Assembly: GCA_028023455.1 (NCBI GenBank)
Contig: JAQFVV010000021.1
Location: 62,001 to 126,000 of the forward strand
DNA: 64,000 nt
Direction: 5' to 3'
Source: Epiperipatus broadwayi
Taxonomy: Eukaryota; Onychophora; Udeonychophora; Euonychophora; Peripatidae
Part shown: piece by piece, positions 46,513-58,439 of the stretch
Numbering within the stretch: position 1 is the first letter of the stretch
How the letters are laid out: each line of letters starts with the position of its first letter
The notes under the pieces: generated by a model
Told to the model about the DNA's origin: nothing
The model's input: the letters and a program-made list of their open reading frames with translations, nothing else
Database searches by the model: none
Translations under genes and position numbers: made by a program

Positions 46513-48239
46513 TCGCCATTTTCATAGATGTTTTCAGGGGAAAAGAATTTGAACTTCCTTTTTTATTCTTCATTTAATTTTCTTTTTTTTTTTTTCATTT
46601 TAATTTTATAAAATAATAAATACGTTTTATATATCAATAAAAAGAAATTATTTTTTTAGAAAATAATTTATTTAATCAGCTCCTTTGAAAGTTGATTTTT
46701 GTTCTAACAAAAAGAGAAAAAAATATTGATCTTACTCTTTTATTAAAATATTTTAGAATATTTTTAAATATCTTTTCAAACTTTTCTCATTATCGTTATA
46801 TATGTATATAACCTCAAGGAAGATTATATAATGATATTATTTTATTATTCAATAACAATACGTAAATATATAAGATTATTTATAATTTAGTTTTGTTATA
46901 TTAATTATTGAATTGGATTGATTTTATTTACTGACCTTGCAAAGGTCGCGGTCAAAAAGTTGCACGAGGAGATCGTATGAATTCGAAAGATATGTCCCTT
47001 AAATGTATGTGCTGCAATACAAAATAAATGAATAAAGCTTTGTCAAATTGCTTTTATTATTATACTTACTTATATGGTACATTGATTTTTTTTATTTACT
47101 TTCAGTTTTAATCTAGAAATTATTAAACAAAGAAATATAAAAATAAAAAGTTCACAGTCAAAAAAAATAGTAGTGGCAGTCACATACAGAAATATTCTGT
47201 TGAGTATAAGCTAAATATGTAATAAAAAATACATTGAAAATTTACCTTCATTGTATTTATATAATACATAAGTTTTTCTTTATTTTCACTTACAATCTAA
47301 TAATTATTTTCACAATACCAACACTGACTTCCGACGTTGTAGTATTTCTCAGAGACAATTTACTATTCAATATCCCATATTCTTATGAAGTACCGTAATG
47401 ATCACTTAAATATTATTGTTTAATATTAGTAACATGCAAATATAATGATAATCATGACTTTGATCTTGTCACAGTATTTAAGAAAAGCATTTCCTTGTAT
47501 CTTTCGCATCAATCACAACCTACGGAGGAGGTTGAGATTAAATACATGTTGACATATTGTATATGTGAATACATAAATTTCCTTTATATGTATTGCTTGT
47601 TGCATCTTTTAATTATTTAGCTTGTATTTTTTGTTTCCACCTGTTTATGTAATGCAAACTATTCAAACTTTATTTCTCTTCAAAATCTCATAAATGTATG
47701 CTTTGATCTATTCCACTTTATCTTACTTAGTATATAAAATTAGATTGTGATCTCTCTACTGAATCTGCATCAATATAAAATTAATAGAATAATGCCATTG
47801 ATAAATATATTAAGTAATAAATTTGCTCAAGATTTGTTATACACTGCTCTCTAAAATATGTTATAAACCCTAATCTGCCAGTTTTTCTAAAAAATGTCCG
47901 AAGTAAAAATCTCTTTCCCATTGTATGTATTTCATATAAACAAACTATGTTCATCAGCTAAGCTGGAGATGCAAAATCATTGAAAATCACACACAAACAT
48001 AGTTAAAAAAATTTATGTATATATTTTAATTGTTATCAATTTGATTTTGAAGTTAGAATGATTTTTGTTGCATCAGTCATACATATAAAAGACACTCAGC
48101 TTATTTTCTTAATGTTTATATTTCATAATATAATTTATATTCATATTAAAACACTCAACACGCACACATCCATGTATAAAAAAATTAACATTATTAAAAA
48201 ATATTTACAAAATAAAGAAATGCTTTAAATATATAAATA
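46513..48239. other. AT-rich spacer, no recognisable feature
   Basis: A GC-richer patch at 46935-46990 (gaccttgcaaaggtcgcggtc) is not assignable. Confidence 0.4.
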
Positions 48240-48345
48240 GAGTGATTTGAACTCAGGATTTTTCAATCTATTTATTCTTCATTCTATCTCAAGCAATCGA
48301 TACACATACGTCCTTAGAATTTACAAATGCATTTTTTTTTCAGTC
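48240..48345 (-). mobile_element. Hammerhead element family A, copy A8 (outer end only)
   Basis: Contains the outer block gatttgaactcaggattttt and ccattctatctcaagcaat-like sequence but stops before the ribozyme. Confidence 0.6.
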
Positions 48346-48884
48346 TTCACAAATAAAAGTATGGCACATTCATGTTTATAATTATTTTTAGTTAAACTTT
48401 GCATAAATAGAAGAAACAATGAAAATTATTAAGCTTAAGACATCAAATTATAATTCTTGTTGATTAAAAGCTCATAAACATTGAAAGAACACCTTGCAAT
48501 TTTATTTATGAAAGCGGAACAAAATTCATGTTTTATTTTTAGTATTTTATATAAATAAAAATGTTATGTGTTTTTTTAGCATTATAAAGGCAGCAATGAA
48601 TTATCAAAATAAATGAATTTATCTAGATAGCAAAGCTAAAAAATAAAGAAAATAAAAGTACATAAAAATGAGTATAAAATTCAATCGATCCAGTTTTCAA
48701 CTAATTCAGTTTTAAATTATAAGGGATGTACTATATATTCTAGCATTAATGTTACATATAAAATTAGAAACAAGTCTTTCACTGATTGTTTGCAAACTCT
48801 AAAAAATTGCTCTGTCATCAAGAATATATATATATATAATATTCAAATATAAGAATATTGTCTGTACTAAATTTAATGTAATTC
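48346..48884. other. AT-rich spacer, no recognisable feature
   Basis: Nothing recognised. Confidence 0.5.
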
Positions 48885-49061
48885 TAAGGGATTTGAACTT
48901 AGACTTAGTCTAACTCCATACAGCTATGCACTCCATCTTATACAACTGATGCAATGCCTACATACATGTGAAAAAGATAAATGATCTTCAATATACATAT
49001 TTTTGCTGAACTGGCATTTATCCATTGATCCAGATCACTATCTCCCATATATATATATATG
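48885..49061 (-). mobile_element. Hammerhead element family A, copy A9, first part
   Basis: Outer end gggatttgaacttagactt to the TA run after atctcccatata. The ribozyme region is recognisable (ctgaactggca, gatccagatcac) but its core is destroyed. The other half of the arm resumes at 49848 beyond element L. Confidence 0.7.
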
Positions 49062-49189
49062 AAAAACAAAAAAGCAAGTTAAACTTGCCAACGCTTGTAT
49101 TTATGATCAACAGATGGCGTTTTACCAAAAACACGGTCAAGGCATGTTTGTTTACATAAACGTCAGAGTAAGCATTCACTACTTCTTTC

Positions 49190-49251
49190 GTTAGTTCCAC
49201 CCTCAGATCATGATTTCAAGCTGATTTGCTATCATCAGTGAAGGACAGGAA
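49190..49251 (-). ncRNA. Hammerhead ribozyme, type I, intact (element L, left arm)
   Basis: Minus strand: CTGATGA (complement 49232-49238), stem II AGC-AAATCA-GCT, GAAA (complement 49214-49217), stem III AUC/GAU with loop AU, cleavage triplet AUC, cut predicted at the 49206/49205 junction. Stem I pairs CCUUCA (complement 49239-49244) with UGAGGG, then after an internal loop UUCC with GGAA. All core positions are present. The closing pair of stem II is U-U rather than the usual G-C. Confidence 0.87.
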
Positions 49252-49693
49252 ATAAGAAACTAGATCTAAACACTAAACTCTGAGCGTTTATGAAACAATT
49301 TCTATTCAGCTTGCAAGCGTGAATTTTTTAGACATGTAATGTCTTCAAAATCAGCATAGCAAGCCAGATAGCTATATGGGTCTGATATCAGTTCAGTATC
49401 TCCACATAGTAGAAGCCTCTGCAATATATATCATTGCAAGAAAAACTTCAAAGGTACATTTATGAAAAACAAAAAAGCAAATAAATGTACCTTTGAAGTT
49501 TTTTTTTGCAATGATATATATTGCAGAGGCTTCTACTATGTGGAAATACTGAACTGATATCAGACCCATATAGCTATCTGGCTTGCTATGCTGATTTTGA
49601 AGACATTACATGTCTAAAATATTCACGCTTGCAAGCTGAATAGAAATTGTTTCATAAATGCTCAGAGTTTAGTGTTTAGATCTAGTTTCTTAT

Positions 49694-49750
49694 TTCCTGT
49701 CCTTCACTGATGATAGCAAATCAGCTTGAAATCATGATCTGAGGGTGGAA
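49694..49750 (+). ncRNA. Hammerhead ribozyme, type I, intact (element L, right arm)
   Basis: CTGATGA 49707-49713; stem II 49715-49717 with 49724-49726; GAAA 49728-49731; stem III 49731-49733 with 49736-49738 around AU; C17 at 49739, so cleavage is predicted between 49739 and 49740. Stem I inner helix 49701-49706 with 49740-49745 (six pairs, one G-U). Outer helix TTCC (49694-49697) with GGAA (49747-49750), separated by a UGU/U internal loop of the kind that supports tertiary contacts in natural hammerheads. Confidence 0.88.
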
Positions 49751-49847
49751 CTAATGAAAGAGGTAGTGAATGCTTACTCTGACATTTATATAAACAAACA
49801 CACTTTGACAGTGTTTTTAGTAAAACGCCATCTGTTGATCATATATA

Positions 49848-50075
49848 TATATATACAATAAGTGCTCAGTTTATATTAAGATAAAAAATCTTCAAACTTA
49901 ATGAACAAGCTTCAATCTTCTCCACCCTCCAACTTTTCAACCATTCATATCATTGAAAATCTGATGACAAAACACTCAAAGCTCTTATTGTCATCAACAT
50001 TATTGTCATAGCCATGTTAAATTTAAGTCACTCTGATCACTCACATATAGGATATTAATATACCCATTGGAAGAA
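49848..50075 (-). mobile_element. Hammerhead element family A, copy A9, second part
   Basis: Resumes with atacaataagtgctcagttt and continues through ttcaatcttctccaccctcc, attgaaaatctgatgac and the centre block gttaaatttaagtcactctg, ending near atatacccattgg. The second arm is absent. Confidence 0.75.
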
Positions 50076-50129
50076 TACAGGCTGAATATGTAATATTTAA
50101 ATATAAGTATATTGTCTATATCACATGAT

Positions 50130-50395
50130 CACCATCTCATACTAGCACATAATTGTTTATAATCAAGGCAAAACTCTCTCATCCTAAGATCTAGGTGCAG
50201 TGCTTTCAGATCCAAAGCTCCTCACTGATAAAGGCCACAAGCTAGAAACTAGTCAGGGGATATTGGATGAGTAGGCATTAGATAGGAATTTTATGCACAA
50301 GCCTTCTGGCATCCATTGATTACTCTGGTTGTCACAGGGTGGCACTACTGTATGGAGAGAGTTTTGCATTGTTTATATTGTTTATACTAAATTTA
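50130..50395 (+). mobile_element. Hammerhead element family K, copy K6
   Basis: Opens with an inverted K end (atgatcaccatctc, ggcaaaactctctc), then a full plus-strand unit: taagatctaggtgcagtgct, ribozyme, tattggatgagtaggca, attttatgcacaagccttct and tggcactactgtatggagag. Immediately followed by an RTE fragment. Confidence 0.75.
50210..50268 (+). ncRNA. Hammerhead ribozyme, family K (one core substitution)
   Basis: Outer stem I ATCCAA (50210-50215) pairs with TTGGAT (50263-50268). The box at 50225-50231 reads CTGATAA (G8 to A). GAAA is at 50245-50248, then C-TA-GTC, giving a 2-bp stem III; C17 is 50254. Stem II is short with a non-canonical closing pair, as in the other K copies. Confidence 0.7.
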
Positions 50396-50436
50396 ATGTA
50401 GTCATAAGGGACTTATATATATATATGATTGTGTAT

Positions 50437-51547
50437 GTGTAAGTATTGAGAGAAGTTATAGAAAGGGTCAATGAATATGAATTTCCATTTTTCTTTGGAT
50501 TTGTAAATTATAAAAATATGATTCTTTAAGCATTTTTTTTTTTTGTAATTAAAGTAGGATCATTAAGATATAGTTTCAGTACATCATGATGCAATAAGAA
50601 CAATTATATTACCTAACAATATTAGAAAGATTAAATTGAGAAGGGCATATGACATGGTAACTCCATATCTCCAAAACTTTTTTACAGCAGTTTTTCAAAA
50701 AGTTATTAATGAATTGAAATGAAAGCTAAGAGAATGAAAGTATATGAGATTATTTAAATCATCTAGACTTTGCAGTTAATGCACTTTTTTTTTTGAAAAT
50801 AATGCTTTAGAGCTTCAGAAAATATTGCAAGATTTATCAGACAAAAGTAAGAAAGTGGGACTAAAGGAAAATGTTAAAAAGACTAAAATAATGTTCAGTG
50901 GATTTTCTCAAAAAGATAAAAATAAGGATTGATAATGATGAGATAGAAAAAGTTAACTACTACAAATACCTTGAGCAGATTATTGTTACAGATGTAAAAA
51001 TAATGGATGAAATTAATCATAAAATTAAACTTGGTTGGAATACTTTTGGTCGAAATAATTTAATATTGAAAACAAATATTCCTATGTGTTTGAAAAGGAA
51101 GATTTTTAATAAATGTTTGTTACTAGTATTTATAAATTTGAGATATGTACACAACAAAAGAGGAATTCAAAAACTTCAGACCATTCAAAGAAGTACAGAT
51201 GCATATTATGAGTAACAATACGAGATCAAAAACAAAATACATGAGTGAGACAATAAACAGGTGTTACTGACATCATTGAAATAATTAAGAGATTAAAGTG
51301 GTATTGGATTGGACATATTGCTAAAAGAGATGACAATAGATTGACAGTAGAAATGTTAAACTGGATTTTGAGAGATTATAAAAGGCCTGGAAAGAGATAA
51401 TATGTGAGATGGACATATGAAATAAAGAAATGCTCTGGTATGATGTGAAAAAGAGAACCTAGAGATCAGAGAAGATGGATAGAACTTGTAGAGACCTTTA
51501 TTCTGTAATAGATCAATAATGGTTAAAAATGATGATGATGATGATAT
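50437..51547 (+). pseudogene. RTE-type retrotransposon, degenerate 5'-truncated copy
   Basis: Begins at VLREVIERVNEYEF in the RT fingers and continues with GFVNYKN, the SPKLF block region, motif C region changed to DFAVNALF-like sequence (FADD lost), a 105-codon open stretch (50898-51215) with NYYKYLEQIIVTD and MCLKRKIFNKC, then the C-terminal RPGKR region. Ends in a (GATGAT)n tail at about 51530-51547. Confidence 0.85.
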
Positions 51548-51801
51548 ATGTACACATAAAGTTTGAACCAGATCAAAAATTTAAAAATGGATGCAAATTA
51601 AGTTACAAAATTTTATCTAGATAGACAGACTAAAAATTAAAGTGAATTAAATATGTGTGTAGAAATAAAGCCATTTTATTTTTAATTAAAAATAATAAAA
51701 AAAAAAACAGCTTTATCTCTATTGTAGATTTTAGATTCATTCCATAGTTCTAAATAAAGTATTTAACAGACAAAGAAAATGTCATAAGACTTACTTTATT
51801 T

Positions 51802-51937
51802 ACTACAAATTTTCCATCTTTCTCATGTGTCATAGCATCAGCCGGGAAGTGAACCCGCTAACCCGGGACAACTGCTTGGTAAAGCAGCTGTCGCTGACCT
51901 TTCGACCACCAATGCTTGACTACAAATTTTCCATCTT
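51802..51937 (-). repeat. tRNA-derived short retroposon, copy 3, with long target duplication
   Basis: Minus strand body: AGCATTG acceptor-like strand, A-box-like TGGTCGAAAGG, stem-loop CTGCT...AGCAG, variable arm, B-box-like GGTTCACTTCC, and the closing TGATGCT followed by atgacacatgag. It is flanked by a perfect 17-19-bp duplication containing tacaaattttccatctt (51804-51820 and 51921-51937). The perfect duplication makes this the youngest of the three copies. A functional tRNA is unlikely because no canonical anticodon loop forms. Confidence 0.8.
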
Positions 51938-52199
51938 CTAACTACCAGAGACAATAATTTCAATTGAAACTATTTCAAAAGTAACTTTTTTTTCGTTTTT
52001 CATTTAATTGAATCACTGTGTCTTTGAAGTCTAACTGCTTTCTTTAATATTAAAATTCAAATAAAATATATTTTGTTTCTTAATGACATTTGTCATTAAC
52101 TTAATAAGTTATAATAGAAAAACATTACATATAAATTATTTTAATATTTTTTTTCCTACAGTACAGGCTTTTTTATACATGTGCTTGAATATATAATAT

Positions 52200-52226
52200 A
52201 TAAGCTGAGCATTAATTGTATACACC
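52200..52226 (+). mobile_element. Hammerhead element family A, copy A10, first part
   Basis: Only the short block aagctgagcattaattgtat remains before the inserted element. Confidence 0.6.
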
Positions 52227-52284
52227 TGGGTCTCTTTTTACGCGGACTTATTTAACACGATTTTGAAGTTACGTGATTCGTCTT

Positions 52285-52395
52285 TCACCTGAAGTCGAAG
52301 TCTGATAATGTGCTATTACTTTAAATAATAAATTTTGCGCACTTACGTTATATTGAAAGTAATAGCACATTATTGGAATTCGACTTTCATCTTAG
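52285..52395. repeat. Internal inverted repeat
   Basis: gtcgaagtctgataatgtgc near 52292 mirrors gcacattattggaattcgac near 52364, and tattactttaa mirrors ttgaaagtaata. Confidence 0.65.
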
Positions 52396-52904
52396 TAATT
52401 TCAATATTTTCAGTGCTTTATCATAGTAAGATTTTATGCAATAATGAAATTAAAATCATGATTTCCACATTTTATGTATACACACATTAAATTTTACAAG
52501 ATTATAATGTAAATTTGTTCAAACCTTGGGCGTGTTAATTTTGCATTTTAAATCACATTCTGTTTTTACTTTTTAAAAAAGAATGTAAACAATTATTAAT
52601 CATTTAGTGTCCACAAGTTTATTTTTAAAAGGTCAGTAATAGCAGTGGGCACAATTAAAAATTAAAATCTGATTTTTAATTGTAATTAACAATTTAAAAA
52701 TTACTTACGGGCGACATGAAATTAATGTGATGTAAAACGAAATTTGATTTTTAAATGGAATTGAAAATTAAAGACAAAAATAATAATTTAATTTTTAGTT
52801 GTTAGTTTTAATTAAATTTTTCCCAGCAGTGGTGAATGTCTTTTTATTATCATAACTCTTAGTTCATAAACGATTAATAAAATCATCGTCGTCATCAACA
52901 GAAA

Positions 52905-53024
52905 ACCATTAACACAACATGAGAGTGAACTTGGCGCTAATTGTATTTCCTCTTGTGAGAATAATTGCTGAGATATTCTTGACTTCATTTAAGGAGAAGC
53001 CAAATACATCACATCACATCACAT
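52905..53024 (+). mobile_element. LINE family B 3' end nested in the pogo-like element
   Basis: gctgagatattcttgact matches the family B 3' end gctgagagattcctgact at 28678, and the fragment ends in acatcacatcacatcac, the family tail. The 5' limit is approximate. Confidence 0.6.
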
Positions 53025-53427
53025 GAGAATCTGATTTTATACTAGTTTGCAAACAAACGTCTTTTTGGGCAAATAGCGATAATAATTAAAACGTGTATAA
53101 AAAAATTTAAATTACTGTACTGTAAATTATGCATAAAAATATATTATTTTGAATAAAATTAAATATTATAGTTAAAAAAAGTTTGTCTTGTATCATTTTT
53201 TTTTAAATTTGAAATTTTTTATTAGTCATATTTTATTTCCTTATTTTTTTTTTTTTTTTGCGCGAATTTTAAAGTAATTTTACGTTGGTGCTTTGCTTTT
53301 ACGCAAATTTTGAAAAATCACAGACCGCATCCCCCCTTTTTCAATGTAAGTTACGTCTATTTTTGCATGATTTCATTTGCGCGTGTTTTCTGAGGAACCT
53401 ATATATCACGTAAAATGAGACCCAGGT

Positions 53428-53610
53428 ATATATATATATGTAGAGATGATAAGCTGGACCAACTGATGAGTGCTGGTTTAGAACGAAATACATATATTGG
53501 TTATTATTTATTTTTTCAACATGGGTGTGATTAAGTGTATCAGCAGTATGAAATAGCATGGATAGTTAAGGGTCATGTAAAATTCTGAGTTCAAACCCCC
53601 TATATATCAC
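53428..53610 (+). mobile_element. Hammerhead element family A, copy A10, second part
   Basis: Resumes in a TA run, carries the ribozyme, the block tgtgattaagtgtatcagcag, and the outer end gagttcaaaccccctata. Confidence 0.75.
53447..53505 (+). ncRNA. Hammerhead ribozyme, type I, intact core (family A)
   Basis: CTGATGA 53463-53469; stem II GTGCTGG/TTTAGAAC with one internal mismatch; here the closing pair is the canonical G-C. GAAA 53485-53488; stem III AUA/UAU with CA loop; cleavage triplet AUA with the cut predicted between 53496 and 53497. Inner stem I ACCAA (53458-53462) pairs with TTGGT (53497-53501). Confidence 0.82.
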
Positions 53611-53919
53611 ATATAAATTATTTCAAAATATTTTTTTTTATTTTAATAAATTATTATAATCATATCAGTTAGAATTTATATTGTTTTTGTGGAGTATTCA
53701 TTCATTATGTTTATATGGATGTAACTCATAATATAATTAATACATTGCATAGTTATAACTTATAATAATATGAATGAATCAAACTAAACATAATGTTAAT
53801 ATAATAGTCAAATTCTGAATTACGAATTATATAACCTGACTAACAGAAATAATATTGTGTTTAATATAACTCAATAAAATATTTATTTCCTTAATTTGAA
53901 TATAAAAATAATAATAATA
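53611..53919. other. AT-rich spacer, no recognisable feature
   Basis: Nothing recognised. Confidence 0.5.
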
Positions 53920-54020
53920 TATGTATAAATTTAATAAAATATTATTTCTAAGCATTGCTTTTCACCAGGTTGGACATATTCATAGAACTACTACAAGTTT
54001 ATATAAATAGAATGTATATG

Positions 54021-54058
<38 letters not shown>

Positions 54059-54065
54059 CATATAC

Positions 54066-54113
<48 letters not shown>

Positions 54114-54265
54114 ATTTTGCATTATAATGCAATGCATGGCTCTTTCTTGTTGATTGTGTTGATGTTAGTTTTAGCATTCTATGTATTCTTATAACAGTTC
54201 TATGAATATAATCAACATGGCTAAAAGCAATGCTTAGAAATAATATTTTATTAAATTTATAATTT
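53920..54265. mobile_element. MITE-like element with ~90-bp inverted repeats and internal TA tracts
   Basis: ataaatttaataaaatatta and ttctaagcattgctttt (53925-53970) mirror aaaagcaatgcttagaa and aatattttattaaatttat (54220-54260); the complement of tctatgaatataatcaacatg also matches. The middle holds two TA runs (54023-54058, 54067-54111) separated by the palindrome attaacatatacatta-like sequence. Confidence 0.75.
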
Positions 54266-57200
54266 CTCCAAATAGTGTGCCTTTACTATTATATTTTTAT
54301 TTCATGTTTATGAGTTGTTTATATTTTATTTTTCCTACTTTAAGATAAATATGTAAAATCCACTTAATATAAATAAGATTCTAACCTATTCTAACCTGCA
54401 GTTAATAATGTTGAAATTTAGCACAAGTGATAGAATAATTTCTTATTATTATTTATCATATGGATTTTTGACAATTTAGCTTTTAAACAAATCTTATAAA
54501 GGAAATTCTAACTTGAATAGAATCACCCTAACTCTTCTAAATCCTTAAATTCTGCCACTAAAATCATACATTTAACAGTAACTTACTTTGTGGTATATAT
54601 ATTGTGTTTATCTACATTTACATAGATTTATGGCACAGACAAGTATAACAATTGTAATTTTCCTAAATCTGTTGATGGCTACTCAATTACATTCAAGAAG
54701 AACTCTTAGTAGTTCTATAAATATGACTATAGGAAAATCTAATCCAGCTGAATTTATTTTCGGATATGGAAAGAAATTTATTTGGAACATTTTAGGAATG
54801 CCATTCTTATGCCATTATTTTTCAATTATTAATTCCTGATTTAATATCCAAAAGGGGATATTTATTTGAGATAAGACAGATGGAAAATATATATCTTAAT
54901 TTCAAGTTTGATTTTCTTAACAGCTTTTTATTGTTTTTTCTGTAAAGCAATATCTCTTTTCATATCTGATGGGCAATTGTGAAGGAGTAGATGTACATAT
55001 ACCAATACTATTTTCATGGTAATATTTAATTTCCTATCCAGAATTTCAATGTGAAAAATTTTCTTCTAAACAGTGATACAATATTCACTAATGGAATATA
55101 TTGATTCTAAAAAAACTGTTTTAAAATATTTCCATCACAACCACAACTAATACTCACTAGATCTTTAAGGAGATTATTCCTAGAAATTAATTTTAATCTA
55201 ATTTTAACTAAATGAAGAATATAAGTTAAATTATGACCTGGGTTACTTCCAAATAGCAGAAGGTGTTATTGTGTTATCTTCTATTTTTGCAGAAATTTAT
55301 ATTCAGATTTTAAAGTAATTCCTTATAGTTTAGATTAAAAATTGAGTATGCAATATTTATTGGATTAAAAATAAAATCACAGTTTTTAGCCTGTTTAACT
55401 ACAAACTCACCTTTCTATTTTGAATAGGTCCTAGTAATAATTTCATCCATATTCCTGCATATCTGAATATTTTATTTTTACAATTAGTCCTTTTTATATC
55501 ATATATTGATAATCTTAACATTACTTATTATAAATGTATGCTGGTAAGTAATAGACATTCTAAAAGTTAATAGTTGATGCTTGCAAAAGATAAAAATAAA
55601 TTTTAAACAGGTTTCTTATATATAGCAGTAGAAGTAGGTTTCATTAGACAAGTTTAACTATCCATAAAATTCATAGAATGAAATATTAGATATATGAATT
55701 CCATGTTATTAAACTGAAGTTAAATTTATGGTTAGTTATCATCAAAGAAAGAAAAATATTTAATTTATTGTTATTAAAATGTTAAAAAGTCTTCTTTAGC
55801 ATTTTCACAAACAACTGTTCTTGATTTTTCATTAGAAACTGTTTCTACTTGCAATAATGAACTTAAGAGTTGTCTTTTAAAAATAAATGCTTTTAAAGAA
55901 AAGTTCCTTGTAGTGATGTAAGTTTTTGATTTAAAATATATGTTTTATAAAAATATTGTATAAAAAACGTTTAATTTGTAAACAAATTACTGAAAATTAT
56001 AATTTCTTTAATAATGTAAATTTTCAGTTATTTGGCTTCAGGATAAAATAATTCATCAATATGAAATTATCATTTCTATTAACATCTAGGAACACCTTCC
56101 ATGTTGCAATATTATGCAAATTGGCTACTACCACAGCATAGACTGTTCATATAATGATGACATCTTCATATTTCTTTTTCAACTAATAATTATTAAAATT
56201 ATAACTGTGGTAAAATCAAACTGCACATCGTAATGTAAGGTTACAGATAGGTTTAAGACAACTTAGGAAAGATATAGCAACCAAAGTGCCATCATAATAT
56301 CCAAATTTCAACACTGCTACTGATATAAATCAGGTTAAATAAGATGTCCAAACTTTTCTCATTCTTATTATATTTTTATATTCAATGATTCTCCTAGTGT
56401 AGTAATTTACAAATGAGATTTTTGTTATCATGACACATTTTATATTTTAGCCATTAAATCATCTTTCTTTCTAATATATAAATATACATGCCAAAAAGAT
56501 AATAATTTGAAATATGTTTATTATTCTCAAAATCATGTAATTCAATATTAATTACATACTATTGATAGAAAAAGACATTTTGTACGTTTTTTCAGGTTTA
56601 TTATTACTTAATATAATTAATTATTAAATAAATATATTAGAGAGTTAACACCTATTTGTCTTTTTAGTTTGCATTGTATTTGAATAATTTTGCGCTAGTA
56701 TATATTTTAAAATATTACATTGAAAATATTTTTTATAATCAAAACTTATTTTCAAAATTAAGTAAATAGTTATAGAAAATGTAATGTATATACACATACT
56801 GGTTTGTATAATTTCCTATTTAATTCAATTTAGACTCTTCTTTCTGTAGAAGTTTTCTAATTAAGTACAACTAAAATAAAGGGCAGTAGAAAGAAAGAAA
56901 TACTTTTCTCTTTCTAATTGATGCAATGAATTATTTAAATTTTTCTAAAAAGTGGTTCTATTTTCTGTCCGTTTCTGAATTATGAAACTACAATAAAATA
57001 TATATATATTTGTAAACCGAATTTATTAGATTTATACATCGTATTTTTCGCAAGTTTCTGAAGGGGGGGGGGGTATTTATTTATATATATTCTTTTTCAG
57101 AATATTGTTTTAAGTGGTTAAAAAAAAATGTCCCATAAATCCCAATGATATATTGTATTCTTGAATTCTGTAAAATAATAAAATCCAGTGATATTTGGTC

Positions 57201-58439
57201 TTTTATTATGCAACTCTAGTTTTTGAATAAATTGTTGATGTAATATCAAAAAGAGGTAGTATGAATAAACTTATTTAAATCTATGTTTGTGTGTCAGAAT
57301 GAAAAATTCATCTGGAAGAACTCATGAATACAAACATTATTTTCTAAGATTGCAAAAGTAGCTTTGTGTTTTTAAAAAGGTCTGTATTAGATAAAGAATG
57401 ATGCAAGAGATGAAATGCAGAATTACGTGTATGTTTATGTTATGGACAAATATTGATTATTTAGCATTTGAAACTAGTGAATATATTTATTGTCATCCAG
57501 TAACTTCATGTGAGATTAGACTATAATTTATTGTGGATTTAATTGAATTTTTGATATAGATATCATGTTCTGTATTGTGAGCCATTTGATACAATGAATT
57601 GTAAACTTTGTAGTATTTGGAAGAAAGATATATTGATATTTTGTTACTTGCAATTAACTGAGTCCTGTTATAATACCCATGATGTTTATGTGTGTGAGAG
57701 AGAAATTTATATATTAAGACTGAATATGGAATGAAGGTTATTGAAATATACTGTTTATGCATTTGATTTGATTTAAATGGATAAAATTTTATTTCCTAAG
57801 AAATTTTATTCATTAACTATGTTGTTTTTCAACTTTGGCATACATGAACTTGGTCACATACCATGAACTACATATCATTCAAGAAGATAATCTTAACTAA
57901 TTGATGATAATTATTAAGGAGATTTTAAAACCATGAAGTGGGAGTTCATGGGAGATTACTTCAGTATTAAAATAGTTATAAAGCATTGATTGAAGGAAAA
58001 ATTCGCTTCCAAAACATTTTATCCAAATTTACAAATTTGTGCAGATACATGTTAAATATAAAAAACATATTTGATGCTTCAACACCTTGTAGTCCATATT
58101 ATCATAATATAAAGAGAATAATTGTTATTATCATAAATGAATGATATGTCTTTAGCAAATTGTAATTAGTTTAATAATCTTGGAAGTCACATATCAGTAG
58201 CAGAATGGTTAAATCCTGCTATTATAATATTGCTTTTAAGTAGCTTGATTTTATTTGCTATTATAATATTGCTTTTAAGTCTTAAGTGATGTTATATTTC
58301 TAAGACTTAATATATGGTGTGACTGAAGATTTTTCAAACTCATATAGCTATTTAAATTAGATATATAGATTTAATGACATATAGGTGTCTGAAAATTTCA
58401 GATTTTCTAATTAACAGTTGAGTATCAGATACATGTTAG
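54266..58439. other. Long AT-rich spacer, no recognisable feature
   Basis: No transposon blocks or credible coding were seen. Notes: an 11-G run at 57063-57073, and a tandem duplication at about 58216-58280 (tattataatattgcttttaa twice, ~42 bp apart). Confidence 0.5.

Larger units (their letters stand above)
49060..49848. mobile_element. Element L: palindrome with a hammerhead ribozyme in each arm
   Basis: Arms 49102-49460 and 49485-49842 are reverse complements throughout, from atgatcaacagatggcg / cgccatctgttgatcat at the ends to ttcaaaggtaca / tgtacctttgaa at the centre. Arm differences are mostly CpG versus TpG/CpA (for example acacggtcaag opposite the complement of ctttgacagtgt), so the two halves have aged in place. 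The centre gaaaaacaaaaaagcaa is repeated at the left flank (49062-49078). The whole sits in the TA run of A9. Both ribozymes are intact. No coding capacity. Confidence 0.85.
52227..53427. mobile_element. Probable pogo/Tigger-like non-autonomous DNA element
   Basis: Ends cctgggtctctttttacgcg and acgtaaaatgagacccagg are ~20-bp terminal inverted repeats, next to TA on both sides. Next to the right end, acgcaaattttgaaaaatcac and tttgcgcgtgttttctgagg have the style of pogo/Tigger terminal regions (runs of tta-acgcg-atttt). No transposase frame is seen. Inside are an inverted repeat (52285-52395) and a LINE 3' end. It is inserted in the TA run of an A element. Confidence 0.5.

Noticed and set aside
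49060-49848. Palindrome as a missed-adapter long-read artefact
   Set aside because: The arms differ at many CpG sites, and the element sits precisely in the TA run of another element, so it is unlikely to be a read artefact.
49966-49985. CTGATGA in the centre of family A copies
   Set aside because: It is not followed by a stem and GAAA; it belongs to the conserved centre block, not to the ribozyme.
53955-54194. 79-codon frame rich in Tyr/Ile
   Set aside because: It reads through a TA microsatellite inside a MITE.
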